From JAYQPQ01 sp038145405 (GTDB taxonomy: Bacteria > Pseudomonadota > Gammaproteobacteria > Pseudomonadales > GM7GCV1), in the NCBI GenBank assembly GCA_038145405.1, contig JAYQPQ010000034.1, positions 1 through 19,058 on the forward strand: a stretch of DNA of 19,058 nt, given 5' to 3'. A model generated the notes under the pieces. It had not been told where the DNA came from, searched no databases, and saw nothing but the letters and a program-made list of their open reading frames with translations. This document shows, piece after piece, positions 15,908 to 19,058 of the stretch. Each line of letters begins with the position of its first letter. Position 1 is the stretch's first letter. A program made the translations under genes and the position numbers.

Positions 15908-18874
15908 ATGGCAAATGTCAAAATACATACTGCCGGGGCAAGGTTTGCCCAAGGCAAAGATGGCGGAGGGCGCGACGGAATAAAGTATGCCTTCGTAGCA
16001 TGTTCAGTGGCGCTCGTGTTTCCTTTGCTGTCAGCTTCGCTGCAAGCACAGGACGTACAAAGCTCCCAGTCGATTGAAGAGATTGTGGTTCAGGGAACAG
16101 CAACCGGCACCGGTATCCGCGGTGTGGCCCCGGTGGGTTCCCAGACCCTGACTTTATCGCGAGAAAGCCTGCTGGAGTCCCCAGTGCGCAATGCAGCGGA
16201 AATTATTCGCGACCTTCCCCAGGGTTCCCAAATTGATACCGGTATCGCTGAGGCCGACGGACGCGCACCGGGAACACGTGGGGTGAATCTGCGTGGTTTG
16301 GGTTCCAATACCACCCTGATGATGCTGGATGGCCACCGTATTGTCGGCCAGGGTGTGAACAGCATCGCACCGGACCCGACCATTATTCCCTTTGCCGCTA
16401 TTGAGCGGGTGGAAGTGGTGCTGGACGGCGCCTCATCGGTTTATGGTTCTGATGCCGTGGCCGGCGTGGTCAACTTCCGCATGCGCAGTGACTTCGAAGG
16501 CTACGACCTGCAGGTCAGCGGCTCCAATGGCATCGCCGATAGCGCTAAGGTGGAGTTTGTGGGCGGCTGGGATATTGGCGGCATCGCCAATCTGATGATT
16601 GGCCTGTCGAAAGAGTATCGCGCTTCCATCCCCGGCAATGCGCGCGGCTACTTTATGCAGGATCTTACGCAATACGGTGGTCCTGACAATCGCGTGATAG
16701 GGTCGAGACCTACGGCTGGTCCGCTTGGCCTGATCAGGGCGAACCAAAACGATCCGATCTTCGGCATTCCCGCAACCTGGACGGGCGTCACCGTGACTTC
16801 CTTTACCGATCCGGATACGAACATAGTCTATCCCCTGTCGACGCCGATTCGGCGTCCGACCTTGGCGGAAATTCAAGCAGCGCCGCTGGATATCGCCGAC
16901 GCGGGCGATTACTCCAAGTACCAGGGTAACAATGATCAGCGCAACGCCTTTTTGCGTTTTGGCGTAGACCTGACGCCTGATCTGCGTTTGAGCTACACCG
17001 GCATGGTCAGCAAGCGCTTCTCCAATAGCACCAATTACGGTCGTCTTGAAATCAATGTGACGCGCTATAGCCCTTATTGGATTCCAGGGCTGACTAATAG
17101 AAGCCAATACACCATCGTGACCAATCCGCAGGAGAATGGTATCAACTGGTTTGCGCGCAACTTTACCCGCACCTATAACCACTATGTGGATATCGCCTAC
17201 GACATCGGCGAGTGGCAGTTGACGAGCTCGGTATTCCAGGGCGAGACCAAGGGCAGCGACCTGAATGATCCAGAGCGCAACAACGCCGCCATCACCCATG
17301 ATCCGGCCGGTACTCCGGATGGCTATTTCAACTACGCTGAAGTGGGTGTCGACGCCAGCGGTATTCCCCGCGGTGGCAATCCCGAGTGGTTTAACCCCTA
17401 TCTGCAAGGCCCTACGAATCCCGCACAGCCCGACTACATCAGCAAGCTGAGTGGCCGAACCCTGCGCTGGGGCGAGCAATGGCAAGCAGGTGCCAACGTC
17501 CGCTTTGAAGGTCCCATCATGGACATCGCTGGCGGCACCGTGCGCGGTTCTGTCGGTGCTGAATATATCGACAGCAACCACTGGCTGTGGCTGCCGCAGT
17601 CGGTGCGTAACTATCCGGATGCTCAGGGCAATGTGCCGGTTTACGATTTGCGCGACACCCGCATTGAGCGTGAAGTCGGCTCAATCTATGCAGAGCTATA
17701 TGTACCCCTTATTGGCGACACCAATGCGATGCCTGGCGTTCAGCGTCTGGATGTCAGCCTTTCGGTGCGTCGCGATAACTATTCGGATATGGGTGAGACC
17801 ACCAATCCGCGCTTTGGCGTGACCTGGGATGTCAACGATGATCTGAGCCTGCGAGCCAGCTTTGGTTCCGCCTTCCTGGCGCCGACACTGGATCAGGTGA
17901 ACCCCGGTACCAACGGGACGCTCGGTCGCCAGGAACTGCGCTACACGGCAGGCATTCTGGATGCCGATATTATGGAAACCCAACCGGGTACGGATCGTAT
18001 CGACGTCGCCAGCGCCAGTGGTAAAAACCCCGACCTGGGTCCCGAAACGGCTGACATGTGGTCAGTAGGATTTGACTACTCGCCCTATCAGGTCGAGGGA
18101 TTGTCTACCCAGTTCACCTACTACAGCATCGACTACACGGATAAGATCGGCAATGCGCCTGGCATCACCAACATCTTCCGCAATGCCACGGATCGTGAGC
18201 TTCTCGATCCTTTCCTGCACAAGTTCACCCAGCCCGCGACCTGCGTCAACGGGGTGCTGAGCAGCTACAGTCCGGATCTTCTGAAGTGGCTGTCGCCGGA
18301 GTACGGCATTGTGCGCTTTGTTGGCGATTCGGATGACTGCAACCTGTCAGCCCTGGTTGATCGCCGCTTGCAGAATGTCGGCACCGTCACCCAAAACGGC
18401 ATCGATGTCCAAGCCAGCTACGACTGGGATTCTGATTGGGGACTTTTCCGCCTTAGCGGGAATCTGGCCAAAATTCTCCAACTGGAAGAGCAGCTTATCC
18501 AGGGTGGCCCAACCTTCGACAATCTGGACCGCATCGGCTACCAGACTTCCACGCGGGCTACGGCACGTCTGGGTTGGTTGAGAGACAACTGGAGTGCAGC
18601 CCTGTCTGCCAAGATCGAGGGCAGTTACGACAACGACCAGCATCCGTCAGGAAACACCGTGACGGTGGATGCCTGGACGACCTGGGATGCGACCCTGTCC
18701 TACCGCACGCCGGATGACGACTCGTTACTGGGCGGCATCAGCGTTTCTCTGGGCATTCAGAACCTGTTGGATGAAGATCCGCCGATCGTCTTGCACGATG
18801 ACGAAGTGATCGACACCTCGGTGCACAATCCCTTTGGTCGCACCGTGCGACTGGAGATTGGCAAACGCTTCTAA
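15908..18874 (+). CDS. TonB-dependent outer-membrane receptor, substrate unknown
   Basis: A 988-aa outer-membrane active transporter powered by TonB-ExbBD. Residues 1-47 are a signal peptide with an unusually long n-region (about 27 residues) before the hydrophobic core (AFVACSVALVFPLL), with likely cleavage after LQA47. A TonB-box-like segment IEEIVVQGT is at 56-64. The plug domain follows (about 75-195; LRGLGSNTTLMMLDGHR, then VEVVLDGASSVYGSDAVAGVVNF). The remainder is a large beta-barrel with long loops, ending in the outer-membrane signature GKRF with terminal Phe. Cys residues in QPATCVNG and DSDDCNLS, about 40 residues apart in one loop region, may form a disulfide. The plug resembles large polymer/carbohydrate-type receptors more than compact siderophore receptors, but no partner gene is visible, so the substrate is open. 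It is monocistronic: a strong terminator follows. Confidence 0.95.
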   Translation: MANVKIHTAGARFAQGKDGGGRDGIKYAFVACSVALVFPLLSASLQAQDVQSSQSIEEIVVQGTATGTGIRGVAPVGSQTLTLSRESLLESPVRNAAEIIRDLPQGSQIDTGIAEADGRAPGTRGVNLRGLGSNTTLMMLDGHRIVGQGVNSIAPDPTIIPFAAIERVEVVLDGASSVYGSDAVAGVVNFRMRSDFEGYDLQVSGSNGIADSAKVEFVGGWDIGGIANLMIGLSKEYRASIPGNARGYFMQDLTQYGGPDNRVIGSRPTAGPLGLIRANQNDPIFGIPATWTGVTVTSFTDPDTNIVYPLSTPIRRPTLAEIQAAPLDIADAGDYSKYQGNNDQRNAFLRFGVDLTPDLRLSYTGMVSKRFSNSTNYGRLEINVTRYSPYWIPGLTNRSQYTIVTNPQENGINWFARNFTRTYNHYVDIAYDIGEWQLTSSVFQGETKGSDLNDPERNNAAITHDPAGTPDGYFNYAEVGVDASGIPRGGNPEWFNPYLQGPTNPAQPDYISKLSGRTLRWGEQWQAGANVRFEGPIMDIAGGTVRGSVGAEYIDSNHWLWLPQSVRNYPDAQGNVPVYDLRDTRIEREVGSIYAELYVPLIGDTNAMPGVQRLDVSLSVRRDNYSDMGETTNPRFGVTWDVNDDLSLRASFGSAFLAPTLDQVNPGTNGTLGRQELRYTAGILDADIMETQPGTDRIDVASASGKNPDLGPETADMWSVGFDYSPYQVEGLSTQFTYYSIDYTDKIGNAPGITNIFRNATDRELLDPFLHKFTQPATCVNGVLSSYSPDLLKWLSPEYGIVRFVGDSDDCNLSALVDRRLQNVGTVTQNGIDVQASYDWDSDWGLFRLSGNLAKILQLEEQLIQGGPTFDNLDRIGYQTSTRATARLGWLRDNWSAALSAKIEGSYDNDQHPSGNTVTVDAWTTWDATLSYRTPDDDSLLGGISVSLGIQNLLDEDPPIVLHDDEVIDTSVHNPFGRTVRLEIGKRF

Positions 18875-18913
18875 CCTAAAGTCCTCTTGCTATCCTCTCC
18901 ATGGATAGAACTT

Positions 18914-18944
18914 AAGCCGCCCCAACCGGGGCGGCTTTTTTTTT
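18914..18944 (+). terminator. Strong Rho-independent terminator of the receptor gene
   Basis: A 10-bp stem AAGCCGCCCC (18914-18923) with GGGGCGGCTT (18928-18937), loop AACC, and an uninterrupted run of nine T (18936-18944). It is 39 bp after the stop. Confidence 0.95.
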
Positions 18945-18985
18945 GCAAGATTTGTATCAAAAGATGGGTGATGCCCGGTTCTGAA

Positions 18986-19015
18986 TTGACATCGATTGAA
19001 AATGGGGGCTAAAGT
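18986..19015 (+). promoter_or_regulatory. Putative sigma-70 promoter for a gene beyond the window
   Basis: A perfect TTGACA -35 (18986-18991), an 18-bp spacer and TAAAGT (19010-19015) as a weak -10. It is directed rightwards, out of the window. Confidence 0.5.
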
Positions 19016-19022
19016 AGTACCG

Positions 19023-19056
19023 AACCGGTTGTACAAACGAAAAGCAAAAAACCGGT
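19023..19056. promoter_or_regulatory. Putative operator downstream of the terminal promoter
   Basis: Two 8-bp palindromes share two bases: AACCGGTT (19023-19030) and TTGTACAA (19029-19036). A second ACCGGT lies at 19051-19056. AACCGGTT with a central CG is typical of LacI-family operators (family knowledge), and the position just after the promoter fits repression. The regulator is not in the window. Confidence 0.45.
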
Positions 19057-19058
19057 GG

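Noticed and set aside
16433..17581. Long minus-strand open frame (382 codons) inside the TonB receptor gene
   Set aside because: It lies wholly antisense to the receptor, has no recognisable motif and no ribosome binding site that I could see.

Overview
The window looks like the chromosome of a GC-rich, aerobic gammaproteobacterium, probably from the Pseudomonadales/Cellvibrionales side of the class. The best pointer is the block mtaD-ubiG-mupP-yciK, which I know as a conserved cluster in Pseudomonas. The YciH, GreB, PrfC and GlcB sequences also resemble gammaproteobacterial homologues. This placement comes from remembered homologues, not from a search. I see no phage, plasmid, transposase, CRISPR array, tRNA or rRNA.

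Layout. (1) 1-3601: a divergent pair. Malate synthase G (glcB, minus strand, 3' end cut by the window edge) faces a 503-aa HTH regulator (plus strand). The 136-bp gap holds at least four overlapping perfect inverted repeats that run up to the regulator's start codon, which suggests shared control of glyoxylate/acetate metabolism and autoregulation. (2) 3602-4134: a 533-bp gap with no credible gene but many hairpins; it looks like a structured intergenic repeat element. (3) 13185 down to 4135: eight minus-strand genes, yciH, S9 peptidase, greB, gcvP, mtaD, ubiG, mupP, yciK. Six of the seven junctions are 4-nt stop/start overlaps and the seventh is a 12-nt gap, so this is very probably one translationally coupled operon. 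It combines translation and transcription accessory factors with glycine decarboxylation, methylthioadenosine/S-adenosylhomocysteine deamination, ubiquinone methylation and peptidoglycan recycling. (4) 13300-15481: prfC (release factor 3), divergent from yciH, and an overlapping PlsC-type acyltransferase, followed by an intrinsic terminator. (5) 15482-19058: a 426-bp regulatory region rich in palindromes, a 988-aa TonB-dependent outer-membrane receptor with a strong ribosome binding site and its own strong terminator, then a promoter/operator-like region for a gene beyond the window.

The one-carbon and methyl genes fit together loosely: GcvP starts the release of a one-carbon unit from glycine, UbiG uses S-adenosylmethionine and makes S-adenosylhomocysteine, and MtaD can deaminate that product. 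MupP belongs to the MurNAc-6-phosphate salvage route described in pseudomonads. I found no single new defence or biosynthetic system. The least explained parts are the structured 3.6-4.1 kb element, the nested operator array with its Cys-tailed regulator, and the palindrome-rich leader of the TonB receptor.
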